The translations under genes and the position numbers were made by a program. A DNA stretch of 64,000 bases from an uncultured Pseudomonadales bacterium (GTDB taxonomy: Bacteria; Pseudomonadota; Gammaproteobacteria; Pseudomonadales; Pseudohongiellaceae). Position 1 is the stretch's first letter. The number at the start of each line of letters is the position of its first letter. Positions 46,456-56,013 of the stretch are shown here, piece by piece. The notes below the pieces were generated by a model. It ran no database searches. It was given only the letters and a program-made list of their open reading frames with translations, and was not told where the DNA came from. The stretch is from positions 124,001-188,000 of the forward strand of contig CALKNV010000001.1 in NCBI GenBank assembly GCA_938091935.1, in the 5' to 3' direction.

Positions 46456-47643
46456 TCAGGTAAATGCCTGAATGCCGGTTTGGGCTCGCCCCAAGATAAG
46501 CGCGTGAATATCCTGGGTTCCCTCGTAGGTATTGACGACTTCCAGGTTCTGCGAGTGGCGCATGACCGGATACTCATCAGAAATACCGTTACCCCCCAGC
46601 ATGTCGCGCGCTTCACGTGCCGCATCCAGCGCTTTCAGACAAGAATTGCGCTTCAATAGAGAGATAAGTGGCGGTGCGAGTTTGCCTTCATCGCGCAGGC
46701 GACAGGCCTGCAGACAACCCTGCAAGCCGAGAGAGATATCGGTCTGCATTTGCGCCAGCTTTTTCTGAATCAATTGATTTGCAGCCAGGGGCTTGCGGAA
46801 TTGTTTGCGATCAAGCGTATATTGCAGCGCGGCATGCCAGCAGGTCTCTGCTGCGCCTAGCGCACCCCAGGCGATGCCAAGGCGAGCTGAATTCAGGCAA
46901 CTAAAGGGCCCGTTGAGCCCCTGGGCCAGAGGCAGCTTGTTTTCTTCCGGGACGAAAACTTCGTCCATTACAATCTCGCCCGTTACCGAAGCGCGCAGGG
47001 CAAGCTTGCCTTCTATCTTCGGCGCGCTAAGACCATCCATCCCTTTATCCAGGATGAACCCTCGGATGACGCCATCGTCGTCCTTGGCCCACACCACGAA
47101 AACATCTGCAATCGGGGAGTTGCTGATCCAGTTCTTGGCGCCGGATACACTGTATCCGCCCGCGACAGATTTGGCTCGGGTAATCATGGAGCCTGGATCG
47201 GAGCCATGATCTGGCTCGGTCAGACCGAAACAGCCGATATATTCGCCGGATGCGAGCTTTGGCAGGTATTTCGCCTTCTGCTCTTCGCTGCCAAACGCAT
47301 TGATCGGGTGCATAACCAGACTGGATTGCACAGACATCATGGAGCGGTAGCCAGAATCAACGGCTTCGATCTCCTTGGCAATGAGGCCGTAGCAAACATA
47401 GTTCATGCCGGCACAGTCATAGCCCTCTATCATGGGGCCAAGCAGGCCCAGTTCCCCCATCTCCCTGAAGATCGCGGGGTCTGTGACTTCGTTGCGATAG
47501 GCTTCTTTTACACGCGGGAGCAACTTATTCTGCGCGTACTGCCGTGCGGTATCCCGCACCATACGCTCTTCTTCGCTAAGTTGTTCCTCCATGAGGAATG
47601 GATCCTGCCAATTAAAAGGCACGTCGTCTTGTCGAACCGACAT
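46456..47643 (-). CDS. gcdH: Glutaryl-CoA dehydrogenase (acyl-CoA dehydrogenase family)
   Basis: FAD enzyme converting glutaryl-CoA to crotonyl-CoA + CO2 in lysine/tryptophan breakdown. The 395-residue protein matches GCDH rather than generic acyl-CoA dehydrogenases: [37 protein letters not shown] and the catalytic Glu374 in [17 protein letters not shown]. It is alone on its strand, with a hairpin 27 bases upstream of its start and no visible regulator. Confidence 0.93.
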   Translation of the reverse strand: MSVRQDDVPFNWQDPFLMEEQLSEEERMVRDTARQYAQNKLLPRVKEAYRNEVTDPAIFREMGELGLLGPMIEGYDCAGMNYVCYGLIAKEIEAVDSGYRSMMSVQSSLVMHPINAFGSEEQKAKYLPKLASGEYIGCFGLTEPDHGSDPGSMITRAKSVAGGYSVSGAKNWISNSPIADVFVVWAKDDDGVIRGFILDKGMDGLSAPKIEGKLALRASVTGEIVMDEVFVPEENKLPLAQGLNGPFSCLNSARLGIAWGALGAAETCWHAALQYTLDRKQFRKPLAANQLIQKKLAQMQTDISLGLQGCLQACRLRDEGKLAPPLISLLKRNSCLKALDAAREARDMLGGNGISDEYPVMRHSQNLEVVNTYEGTQDIHALILGRAQTGIQAFT

Positions 47644-47669
47644 TCTGCTCTCCTGCGAGTTAATGATTG

Positions 47670-47690
47670 GCCCGGCGGCAAACGCCGGGC
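47670..47690. other. GC-rich hairpin in the gcdH leader
   Basis: Perfect eight-base stem GCCCGGCG / CGCCGGGC with loop GCAAA, 27 bases upstream of the gcdH start codon. Without a T-run it is more likely a leader structure than a terminator. Confidence 0.4.
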
Positions 47691-47837
47691 GCAGTATTCT
47701 AGCAAATTAGCAGCTTCTTCACGAAGTCTGTATCCCCATGAATCTGACAAGAGCGCACCAGAGTTTACTCGCTAAATTGCCCGTTTTAGGGCCTTTTTCC
47801 GGGACGCCGAATCGTGGAGAAGTTAGAATACGCCGCC

Positions 47838-50045
47838 ATGGATGTATCCTACATACTCGACTCATTAAATGAGCAACAACGGAATGCGGTAGCGAGCCCT
47901 GCCCAGAGTCTGCTTGTGCTGGCCGGCGCAGGCAGCGGCAAGACCCGGGTTCTTGTCCACCGAATCGCCTGGTTGCTCCAGGCCGAACATGTCTCACCTT
48001 TTTCGATCCTGGCGGTGACTTTCACCAACAAAGCAGCGCGGGAGATGAGGGGCAGAATCGAAGAACTCATGGGGCAGTCTTTCGGCGGCATGTGGGTCGG
48101 GACTTTTCATGGCCTGGCCCACCGTCTTCTGCGCAGCCACTGGCAGGAAGCCGATTTGCCTGAAGATTTTCATATCCTCGATGCGGATGACCAGCTGCGG
48201 CTGATCAAGAGGATTAACCGAACCCTTCAGATTGATGAAGAAAGATGGCCTGCCAAGCAGTGCCAATGGTACATCAACTCCCAAAAGGATGAGGGGCTTC
48301 GGGCTGGCAACATCGAACACTTCGATGATGACTACACCAAGACCATGCTCGACATTTACAAGGCCTACGAAGAGGCCTGCGACCGCGGCGGCATGATCGA
48401 TTTTGGCGAGATACTGCTGAGGGCGCACGAGCTGTGGCTAAAGAACCCGCAGATTTTGCAGCACTATCAACAACGCTTTCAGTACGTGTTGGTGGATGAA
48501 TTTCAGGACACCAATACGATCCAGTATGCCTGGTTAAGAGTCCTGGCGGGAGCTGACAACCAGTTGATGGTAGTGGGTGATGATGACCAATCCATTTATG
48601 GCTGGCGCGGTGCGCGCATCGAAAACATTCAACAGTTTGGCAGCGATTTTCCTGACTCAGATATCGTGCGCCTCGAGCAAAACTACCGATCAACTTCCAA
48701 CATTCTCAACGCAGCCAACAAGCTAATTGCCCATAACCAGGGCAGGCTCGGTAAAAACCTTTGGACCGACGGTGCCGAAGGCGAACTCATTAGTCTCTAT
48801 GAAGCATTCAATGAGCAAGACGAAGCGCGCTTCATTGTGGATCGTTTGCAGGATTGGTTCAATGGCGGCAATCGACGCTCGGATGCAGCGATTCTCTATC
48901 GCTCGAACGCACAGTCCCGCGAACTGGAAGAAGCGTTGCTCAGAGTCGGTATGCCTTATCGAATCTATGGCGGCCATCGTTTCTATGAGCGGCTTGAAAT
49001 CAAGAATGCGCTGTCGTATCTGCGCCTGCTGGTGAATCGCCATGATGACACCGCGGTAGAGCGAATAATCAACGTGCCAACGCGCGGTATCGGCGGTAAG
49101 ACTATCGACACCATTCGCCAGGTCGCCAGGGAGCACAATTGCTCGCTGTGGCAGGCATGCGTCGAAGCAGTGAATCAAACCTTGCTGAGCTCACGCGCAT
49201 CGAATGCTGTGCTGGCATTCCTGCAATTGATCGATGAGATGCAAAAGGCATGTGAACCGCTGGAGCTGCATGAAAAAGCAGCTTATATCGTGGAACACAG
49301 CGGTCTGGTGCAGCATCATGAAAAAGAGGGGGGCGAGAAGGCGCGGGCACGAATCGAAAACCTTGAGGAGCTGATTACCGCTGCCAGCAGCTTCGATGAC
49401 CCCGGAATGGACGAAGAAGAAATTGACGTCAGTGCCAGCTCCTTCCTTGCGGCCTTTCTCGATCAGGCTTCACTGGATGCCGGCGATACCCAGGCAGAGG
49501 AGAGTGAGGATGCGGTGCAGCTGATGACTTTACATTCAGCCAAGGGGCTGGAGTTTCAGCTGGTATTCCTGACAGGTCTGGAGGAGGGCTTGTTTCCTCA
49601 CAAGATGTCGATGGATAACCTGGCCGGGCTGGAAGAAGAGCGGCGCCTTTGTTACGTGGGTATCACCCGCGCCAAGAATAAGCTTTATATGAGCTACGCC
49701 GAATCGCGTCGTATGCATGGCGATGTAAACCTTTGCCGCCCCTCTCGATTTATTAAAGAAGTACCAACCGAGCTGGTCGAGGAAGTCCGCCTCAAGACCA
49801 CCATAAACCGTGGCCACATGCCCAGCCGAGGCGGAGTCTCGCTGGGAAATAAATCTGCACATGGCGCAGAAGTTCCGGAGACACAGATCTCACTTGGCCA
49901 ACGTGTTGCACACGGCAAATTCGGCGAAGGGGTCGTATTAAACTACGAAGGGCAGGGCAGTAATGCCAGGGTCCAGGTAAACTTCGATGCAGTAGGAAGC
50001 AAGTGGCTGGTCCTTTCTTATGCCAAACTTGAAGTTCTGGGCTGA
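47838..50045 (+). CDS. uvrD: DNA helicase II UvrD
   Basis: Superfamily 1 3'-5' helicase in nucleotide excision and mismatch repair. The start at ATG 47838 gives MDVSYILDSLNEQQRNAV, matching E. coli UvrD; a GTG at 47814 would add eight residues. 735 residues with LAGAGSGKTRVLVHRI, VDEFQDTNTIQY, VVGDDDQSIYGWRGA, LMTLHSAKGLEF and YVGITRAKNKLYMSYA. The C-terminal RVAHGKFGEGVVLNYEG Tudor-like end that contacts RNA polymerase is present. No clear LexA box seen upstream. Confidence 0.97.
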   Translation: MDVSYILDSLNEQQRNAVASPAQSLLVLAGAGSGKTRVLVHRIAWLLQAEHVSPFSILAVTFTNKAAREMRGRIEELMGQSFGGMWVGTFHGLAHRLLRSHWQEADLPEDFHILDADDQLRLIKRINRTLQIDEERWPAKQCQWYINSQKDEGLRAGNIEHFDDDYTKTMLDIYKAYEEACDRGGMIDFGEILLRAHELWLKNPQILQHYQQRFQYVLVDEFQDTNTIQYAWLRVLAGADNQLMVVGDDDQSIYGWRGARIENIQQFGSDFPDSDIVRLEQNYRSTSNILNAANKLIAHNQGRLGKNLWTDGAEGELISLYEAFNEQDEARFIVDRLQDWFNGGNRRSDAAILYRSNAQSRELEEALLRVGMPYRIYGGHRFYERLEIKNALSYLRLLVNRHDDTAVERIINVPTRGIGGKTIDTIRQVAREHNCSLWQACVEAVNQTLLSSRASNAVLAFLQLIDEMQKACEPLELHEKAAYIVEHSGLVQHHEKEGGEKARARIENLEELITAASSFDDPGMDEEEIDVSASSFLAAFLDQASLDAGDTQAEESEDAVQLMTLHSAKGLEFQLVFLTGLEEGLFPHKMSMDNLAGLEEERRLCYVGITRAKNKLYMSYAESRRMHGDVNLCRPSRFIKEVPTELVEEVRLKTTINRGHMPSRGGVSLGNKSAHGAEVPETQISLGQRVAHGKFGEGVVLNYEGQGSNARVQVNFDAVGSKWLVLSYAKLEVLG

Positions 50046-50078
50046 GCCTGGCAGCTACTAAATTAAAAACCCAAGAGT

Positions 50079-51227
50079 ATGCTCATGCTAACTAACTTGA
50101 ACAAGTTTCTCTTCATCATCTTCGTTTCGCTCACGCTTGTTGCCTGCGGTGGTGAAAACGGCGGCGCCTCTCAGAATACTGACTCAGCAAACGGCTTTGC
50201 CGCATCCGTAGCAACCGCCGAGCAGGAAGTCTACGAGTGGAAGATGATTACTTCCTGGCCAAAGAACCTGCCGGCACTTGGCACTTCTCCTGAATACTTC
50301 GCCGATATTGTGGAGACCATGAGCAACGGTCGCATGAAGATTCGGGTCTATGGAGCAAACGAGCTGGTTGGCGGTTTGGAAGTGTTCGATGCGGTTTCGC
50401 AAGGCGTCGCCGAGATTGGGCATACCGGGGCATACTACTGGCAAGGAAAGATACCTGGCACTCCTTTCTTTTCATCAATACCTTTTGGCATGACCAGCTA
50501 TGAACAGGACGCCTGGTTGCGCTTCGGTGGCGGTAATGAGCTGTGGCGCGAGGTCTATGCCCCCTTCAATCTAATTCCTGTGCGTGGGGGTAACTCAGGC
50601 ACCCAAATGTTCGGTTGGTTCAATAAGGAGATTAACTCCCTATCCGACTTGCAGGGACTGAAGATGCGCATCCCAAGCCTTGGTGGTGAAGTATTTCGAC
50701 GTGCCGGCGGTGTGCCAGTAACCATGCAAGTAAGCGAGGTCTTCACCGCACTGCAGACAGGTGCACTCGATGCGACCGAGTTTGTGAGCCCCTATAACGA
50801 TTTAGCTGCTGGCTATCACACGGTAGCGGACTACTACTACTATCCAGGCTGGCATGAACCTGGCTCGACTCTGGAAACCCTGTTCAACAAAGAGCGCTTC
50901 GAAGCCCTGCCGGAGGACCTGCAGGCAATCTTGTTGGCTGGTGCTGAAGTAATGAACCAGAACCTGTTAGATGAGTTGATGGCGAAGAATAACGAGGCCC
51001 TGAGAACCCTGGTTGAAGACCACGGTGTTGAAATGCGACGCCTACCCGATGATGTGCTGGTCGAATTACGCCGTCTTTCAGATCAAGTGGTGCAGGAGCT
51101 CGCTGCATCAGATGAAACCACACGCCGGATCTATGAGTCCTGGAGCAGTTTCCGAAATGGCGTCATGAACTACAACAGGATCGCGGAAGAAGCACTTATC
51201 GAAGCCCGCAAACTGCCGCTAGACTAA
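50079..51227 (+). CDS. TRAP transporter substrate-binding lipoprotein (DctP/TakP type)
   Basis: Periplasmic binding protein of a tripartite ATP-independent transporter. A lipobox LVAC (Cys23) replaces the usual free signal peptide. The 382-residue protein has the TakP-type pattern WKMITSWPKNLPALGTSPEY, IGHTGAYYWQGKIPG, LKMRIPSLGGEVFRR (carboxylate-binding Arg), GALDATEFVSPYNDLA and YYYYPGWHEPG; TakP relatives bind 2-oxo acids or similar carboxylates with a metal. The membrane subunits lie 0.4 kb away on the other strand, so the three cannot share one mRNA. Confidence 0.92.
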   Translation: MLMLTNLNKFLFIIFVSLTLVACGGENGGASQNTDSANGFAASVATAEQEVYEWKMITSWPKNLPALGTSPEYFADIVETMSNGRMKIRVYGANELVGGLEVFDAVSQGVAEIGHTGAYYWQGKIPGTPFFSSIPFGMTSYEQDAWLRFGGGNELWREVYAPFNLIPVRGGNSGTQMFGWFNKEINSLSDLQGLKMRIPSLGGEVFRRAGGVPVTMQVSEVFTALQTGALDATEFVSPYNDLAAGYHTVADYYYYPGWHEPGSTLETLFNKERFEALPEDLQAILLAGAEVMNQNLLDELMAKNNEALRTLVEDHGVEMRRLPDDVLVELRRLSDQVVQELAASDETTRRIYESWSSFRNGVMNYNRIAEEALIEARKLPLD

Positions 51228-51249
51228 CGCCGACAGAAACCAATATAGA

Positions 51250-51639
51250 TCAGATCTCTGGTAGTGCTCTCGGCTTACCAGAGTCATCAATTGCAACGAA
51301 CACGAATAGCCCGTCGGCTACCTTTATGCCGTCACTCTGATTAACACGCTGCCAGGTCCAAACGTCCACTGCAATATGCACAGAGGTGCGGCCTTTTTTT
51401 ACCACCCGGCAATAGCAACTCACTGTCGCTCCAACCTTTACCGGCCGGAGAAAGGTGACGTTTTCAATGGCAACCGTTGCCGATCGGCCACCGGTGACCT
51501 GCTTACTGATGATGCCGGCAGCAAGGTCCATTTGCGACACTAACCAGCCGCCGAATATATCCCCATTGGCATTGGTATCTTTTGGCATTGCCAGGGTTTG
51601 CAAAGCCAACTCTCCCTGAATCTCTGGGTTTTCAGACAT
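51250..51639 (-). CDS. Acyl-CoA thioesterase (YciA-like, hotdog fold)
   Basis: A 129-residue hotdog-fold thioesterase that hydrolyses acyl-CoAs. Family features: LQTLAMPKDTNANGDIFGGW with the catalytic Asn/Asp, LAAGIISKQVTGGRSATVA and VSCYCRVVKKGRTS. It sits between the TRAP binding-protein gene and the TRAP membrane genes; 27 bases follow dctM, so it is likely their last cotranscribed gene. Confidence 0.93.
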   Translation of the reverse strand: MSENPEIQGELALQTLAMPKDTNANGDIFGGWLVSQMDLAAGIISKQVTGGRSATVAIENVTFLRPVKVGATVSCYCRVVKKGRTSVHIAVDVWTWQRVNQSDGIKVADGLFVFVAIDDSGKPRALPEI

Positions 51640-51666
51640 GCTTCGAACCTGAATAGTGAAAACGAA

Positions 51667-53043
51667 TCATTGATTAAGCACTGACGGCAGCCAGGTTGCC
51701 AGGCCTGGCTGAAAGGCCAGCAAGATCAGCAACAGTAGCTGCAAGATAACGAAGGGGATTACGCCGCGATAAATATCGCCTGTTGCCACTTCGGCTGGCG
51801 CTACACTGCGTAAATAAAACAGCGAGAAACCGAACGGCGGGGTAAGAAAAGACGTCTGCAAATTGATTGCAATCATCACACCCAGCCAGACTGGGTCCAG
51901 CCCCATTCCCAATAGCACCGGGCCAACAAGCGGCACCACCATGAAGGTGATCTCAATAAAGTCCAGGATGAATCCCAGCAGAAAGATTACCAGCATGACT
52001 ACCAGGGTTGCCCCCACCACTCCGCCCGGCATGACGGCAAACAGCTCTTCGATTAACTCCTCACCGCCGAAGCCACGAAAAATAGACGAGAAAATTGTCG
52101 CGCCTACGAGGATCAGATAGACCATGGAAGTGATACGAGTGGTCTCAATGGCGACTTCATGCACCACAGACAGATTAAGCATGCGCCTGCTTGCCGCCAG
52201 CGCCATGGCGCCGAGAGCACCAACCGACGCCGCCTCCGTTGGAGTTGCGATGCCCATCAGGATCGAACCTAATACTGCAACCATCAGGATGACCGGTGGA
52301 AACAGCCCTTTTAGAAGCGCCGTCAAAAGATGGCTCTCTTCGGCTCCACCCGTTTCAGCACCAGGCGCCAACTCTGGTTTCACCATGGCAACGAGAAACA
52401 CATAAAGACCATAGGCGATCACCAGCAGTAAACCAGGAATAATGGCCCCGGCGAACAGGTCGCCGATAGAAACAAAGTCCGGTGCGAACACGCCGGCATT
52501 CAGCTGTGATTGCTGATAGGCATTGGAGATTACCTCCCCGAGCAGCACGAGGCAGATAGATGGCGGGATGATTTGCCCCAGGGTTCCAGTGGCGCAAAGG
52601 GTGCCGCAAGCAAGTGCCGGCTGGTAGCCCGCTCGCAGCATTGATGGCAAGGACAGAATGCCCATGGTAACAACGGTGGCACCGACTATGCCGGTACTGG
52701 CCGCCAGCAACATGCCTACCAGGATAACCGAAATACCAAGCCCTCCGGGCAGCCTCCGGAAAACCACTTCCATGTTCTTAAGCAAGTCTTCGGCGATGCG
52801 AGATTTCTCCAGCATCGAGCCCATGAACACAAATAATGGCACAGCAAACAGATTCTGATTAACCAGAATGCCATAGATGCGGTTGGGGATCAGCGAGATA
52901 AATGCGAGATCAAACACACCAGCAATTTCGCCGATTCCGGCAAATAAAAGTGAGACTCCTGCCAGGGTGAGCGCCACGGGATAGCCTGCCATCAGAAACA
53001 GACACACGACAAGGAACAGGATTAACGGCAAGTACTCTGCCAA
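51667..53043 (-). CDS. TRAP transporter large membrane subunit (DctM)
   Basis: A 458-residue inner-membrane protein with about 12-13 helices that carries substrate with sodium. DctM features: PVALTLAGVSLLFAGIGE, RIYGILVNQNLFAVPLFVFM, GVIIPPS-like GQIIPPSICLVLLG and ITFMVVPLVGPVLLGMGLDP. The start is TTG 53043, three bases after the DctQ stop. Paired with the small subunit gene and the unlinked binding protein at 50079. Confidence 0.92.
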   Translation of the reverse strand: MAEYLPLILFLVVCLFLMAGYPVALTLAGVSLLFAGIGEIAGVFDLAFISLIPNRIYGILVNQNLFAVPLFVFMGSMLEKSRIAEDLLKNMEVVFRRLPGGLGISVILVGMLLAASTGIVGATVVTMGILSLPSMLRAGYQPALACGTLCATGTLGQIIPPSICLVLLGEVISNAYQQSQLNAGVFAPDFVSIGDLFAGAIIPGLLLVIAYGLYVFLVAMVKPELAPGAETGGAEESHLLTALLKGLFPPVILMVAVLGSILMGIATPTEAASVGALGAMALAASRRMLNLSVVHEVAIETTRITSMVYLILVGATIFSSIFRGFGGEELIEELFAVMPGGVVGATLVVMLVIFLLGFILDFIEITFMVVPLVGPVLLGMGLDPVWLGVMIAINLQTSFLTPPFGFSLFYLRSVAPAEVATGDIYRGVIPFVILQLLLLILLAFQPGLATWLPSVLNQ

Positions 53044-53045
53044 AC

Positions 53046-53582
53046 TTAATCTGCTCCGGGAGAATTATTGGCGTCATCGGCCGCTGCTGTACCAAGGATT
53101 TGCTGCAACGACTTCATCGCCTCTGCTATGCCCTGAATAATTAACAGCAGGGGAAGCGCTAGCAGGGATGCTTTAAGCAAATAAACATAAGGCAGTCCGC
53201 TAGACTCAGCGGACCCTTCCCGAATGCGCCAGGAAACCGCAACATAGTCCCAGCTTGCCCAAATGATGAAACCTGCTGTCAGAGTCAAAAAGATGCCTGT
53301 GCCCAGCAGGTCGATCAGTCCACGGGCCCTTGGCGAAAGCCGGTTATAAAATACATCAACCCTGACATGACCCTGTTGCTTGAGAGTATAGGCAGCACCG
53401 AAAGTGAAAATCAGCGCATTGAGATACATGACGGACTCTTGCAGGGCGATGGAGCCGATCTGGAAGGCATAGCGCAAGACCACAATCAGGCCCATGACCA
53501 AAACCATGGCCAGAGCCAGCCAGGAGATCCACCGTCCCAGGCTTTCATTTAGTGTATCTATTAGTCTTATCAGGTTTTTCAT
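53046..53582 (-). CDS. TRAP transporter small membrane subunit (DctQ)
   Basis: A 178-residue membrane protein with four helices (about 14-36, 44-66, 93-115, 135-155). Typical DctQ parts: FTFGAAYTLKQQGHVRVDVF and RARGLIDLLGTGIF. I start at ATG 53582 (MKNLIRLIDTLNESLG); an in-frame GTG at 53612 would add ten residues. Directly before dctM. Confidence 0.9.
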   Translation of the reverse strand: MKNLIRLIDTLNESLGRWISWLALAMVLVMGLIVVLRYAFQIGSIALQESVMYLNALIFTFGAAYTLKQQGHVRVDVFYNRLSPRARGLIDLLGTGIFLTLTAGFIIWASWDYVAVSWRIREGSAESSGLPYVYLLKASLLALPLLLIIQGIAEAMKSLQQILGTAAADDANNSPGAD

Positions 53583-53628
53583 AACGCACTCGAAGCCGCG
53601 ATATGATGCCACAAACCCAGGGATAAAC

Positions 53629-53988
53629 TTACATAAATGAGACGCGAAGGAGTTGGTAGCTAAGCACTAGCAAGGCCAGACTTAGCAGCAAAAAAGCGGC
53701 GCCAACTGCCCACATGCCTCCGCGGCGTATCCGCAGGGACAGGCGCTGGTGCCAGCTTTTGCCAGTAACCACCGGCGGCGGCACATGCAGAAACAGTTGG
53801 CTCAGGCTGTATAGAACAAGAAACCAGAGACATCCCATAAAGGAGAAAAGTAGCCATGAGTCATCGGCTACCCATGGGTTTTCCACCAGGCTAAGCACAA
53901 CGCCCGCACCACAAAAACCCGCGAGGATAAGTAATAAACCCTGAATCCGACTTAAAACCTTAGCAATTCTCTGCAGTCGCTCTATCAT
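53629..53988 (-). CDS. Small membrane protein, unknown
   Basis: About 119 residues with three helices (about 14-32, 46-65, 88-112) and a basic loop (WHQRLSLRIRRGG). ATG 53988 chosen; a GTG two codons earlier is possible. No family recognised. It precedes the TRAP membrane genes on the same strand (47-base gap) and may be cotranscribed. Confidence 0.65.
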   Translation of the reverse strand: MIERLQRIAKVLSRIQGLLLILAGFCGAGVVLSLVENPWVADDSWLLFSFMGCLWFLVLYSLSQLFLHVPPPVVTGKSWHQRLSLRIRRGGMWAVGAAFLLLSLALLVLSYQLLRVSFM

Positions 53989-54071
53989 AGGCACCCATCA
54001 TAAATGCTGAGCCTGGGGTCTGCCTACTGCAGGCTAATTTATTAACAATCCCACATGTTTGATGTCTAGTT

Positions 54072-54572
54072 ATGGATGACACCGCCAAGAAACTTGAACT
54101 GCCTTTCATGGCTGGCCTCAACCCCATGGGCGAGCCGGTTTTCGAAAGCCTGCAGGCTGAATTGCTGGATGAGCAAAGCAATCGCGTCCGCCTGCTAAAG
54201 TCCCCACTACTCTCCAGAAGCCTGGCAGCCGGTGACATCCTGCGAATTATCAATCCCAATACCGCAGAATACGAGATGGAACGCCGCAGCGGTAATCTGT
54301 CTGTGCGCGTGTTTCGTAAGTTCAGACTGAACGAATTGGAAGAGTATCTCACCTCCGCGATCGAGAAGCTGGGCGGCTCGCTGGATTTTGATTCTGAGCG
54401 CGCTCTGGTCTACAGCCTTCATGTCTCGCTCGGGTTTGGCAGGATTGAAGAATTGCTCAATAACGCCTGTGAGAAGTACCCGGATTCGGTTTGGTACTAT
54501 GGCAATGTCTACGATCCTAAAGATGGAACGACGCCTCTTAATTGGTGGCATGAATTTGAAAATCAGGAATAA
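54072..54572 (+). CDS. DUF4265 protein
   Basis: A 166-residue soluble protein with NLSVRVFRKFRLNELEEYL and LGGSLDFDSERALVYSLHVS, the pattern of DUF4265, then a C-terminal WYYGNVYDPKDGTTPLNWW. Its function is unknown. It is followed by yaaA after five bases, so it belongs to a small yaaA / methyltransferase transcript. Confidence 0.75.
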   Translation: MDDTAKKLELPFMAGLNPMGEPVFESLQAELLDEQSNRVRLLKSPLLSRSLAAGDILRIINPNTAEYEMERRSGNLSVRVFRKFRLNELEEYLTSAIEKLGGSLDFDSERALVYSLHVSLGFGRIEELLNNACEKYPDSVWYYGNVYDPKDGTTPLNWWHEFENQE

Positions 54573-54577
54573 GCTTT

Positions 54578-55354
54578 ATGTTAATGGTGGTCTCCCCCGC
54601 AAAATCTTTGGACTTTGAAACCCGGCCAGCGACAAAGAGGTTTTCGCAACCAGAGTTTCTCGAGGAATCCAATGCACTAGTAAAAGATTTGAGAAAGCTT
54701 GAGCCTGATGATCTGTCGGAGCTGATGAACATCAGCCCTTCGCTTGCGGAAGAAAACCACCACCGCTTTGCCAACTGGCATACGCCATTCGATCTAAAGA
54801 ACTCTAAGCAGGCGATTTTTGCCTTCAAGGGCGATGTCTATCTTGGCCTGCAGGCTGAAGACTTCGGTACGGCTGATCTGAATTTTGCACAGAAGCACCT
54901 GCGTATTCTTTCGGGTTTATACGGGGTATTACGCCCGCTCGACCTGATGCAGCCTTATCGTCTGGAAATGGGCAGGAAATTTGGTGTTAACGGCGCGAAA
55001 AACCTGTATGAATTCTGGGGAGCAAAACTAACCGACCAACTCAATGCTGACTTCAAATCCCAGTCCTCCAAAAAGAATGTGCTGATAAACCTGGCTTCGA
55101 ATGAGTATTTCAATTCAATACAGACGCAGGGGCTAGACGCCGAGATCATCACTCCGGTCTTCAAAGACTGGTCCAACGGCAAATACCGCATATTGAGCTT
55201 CTTCGCCAAGAAGGCGCGAGGACAAATGGCAGCCCACATTATTAAAAATCGCCTGAAGTCCCCTGCCAGGCTGAAAGACTTTGCAGTCGACGGCTATCGC
55301 TATGACCCGGAAGAATCCAGCGACAGCAAACTGGTGTTTAAACGCAAACAATAG
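54578..55354 (+). CDS. yaaA: Peroxide stress protein YaaA
   Basis: Lowers free iron and protects DNA and proteins during hydrogen peroxide stress. The 258-residue protein has MVVSPAKSLDFE, FKGDVYLGLQAEDF, GLYGVLRPLDLMQPYRLEMG and NLASNEYFNSI, all typical of the family. Overlap-free, five bases after the DUF4265 gene. Confidence 0.95.
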   Translation: MLMVVSPAKSLDFETRPATKRFSQPEFLEESNALVKDLRKLEPDDLSELMNISPSLAEENHHRFANWHTPFDLKNSKQAIFAFKGDVYLGLQAEDFGTADLNFAQKHLRILSGLYGVLRPLDLMQPYRLEMGRKFGVNGAKNLYEFWGAKLTDQLNADFKSQSSKKNVLINLASNEYFNSIQTQGLDAEIITPVFKDWSNGKYRILSFFAKKARGQMAAHIIKNRLKSPARLKDFAVDGYRYDPEESSDSKLVFKRKQ

Positions 55355-55369
55355 TGCCCGAATAGACCC

Positions 55370-55969
55370 ATGGATACGGAATTGCCGTTCAGCCAGGCCA
55401 GCGAAAACAACAAGCTGCCCATTCTGGAAGTGCTGAAATCACACCTCGATAATACTGGCTCCGTTCTGGAGATTGGTGGCGGCACCGGCCAGCACGCTGT
55501 GTTCTTTGCCAACATCTTCCCGAAATTGGTTTGGCACTCTTCAGACTTACCGGCTAACGTCGATTCACTGGCACTCAGGATTGAGCGCGCGGCATTGCCC
55601 AATCTGCCTCATCCATTCCCTCTGGATGTGAACAGCAGACCATGGCAATGCGAAAAGTTCGATGCCGCATTCACAGCCAACAGTCTGCATATTATGTCTG
55701 CCGATTCGGTCATCCAGTTTTTTGCGGAAATTACCAATCACCTTAATAGTCGGGGCAAACTTTGTGTCTATGGTCCATTCAAATACGCCGGTGAGTTCAC
55801 TACCCCCAGCAACGCAGATTTCGACATCTGGTTGAAGCAACGGGACCCCCTAAGCGGTGTAAGGGATTTCGAATGGGTAAACAAGCTGGCGCTTTCGGCC
55901 GGTCTCGAGTTGCTCGAAGACAACAGTATGCCTGCCAACAACCAGCTTCTAGTGTGGTCCAAGCGGTAA
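55370..55969 (+). CDS. DUF938 SAM-dependent methyltransferase
   Basis: A 199-residue methyltransferase-like protein: FSQASENNKLPILEVLK, SAM loop VLEIGGGTGQHAVFFA, TANSLHIMS and YGPFKYAGEFTTPSNADFD, the DUF938 pattern. Substrate unknown. It ends 45 bases before the convergent sulfatase gene. Confidence 0.9.
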   Translation: MDTELPFSQASENNKLPILEVLKSHLDNTGSVLEIGGGTGQHAVFFANIFPKLVWHSSDLPANVDSLALRIERAALPNLPHPFPLDVNSRPWQCEKFDAAFTANSLHIMSADSVIQFFAEITNHLNSRGKLCVYGPFKYAGEFTTPSNADFDIWLKQRDPLSGVRDFEWVNKLALSAGLELLEDNSMPANNQLLVWSKR

Positions 55970-56013
55970 TAACGCTCGAGCTCAGTCAGGGCATCTTCTT
56001 CTGGCTTGTAGAA

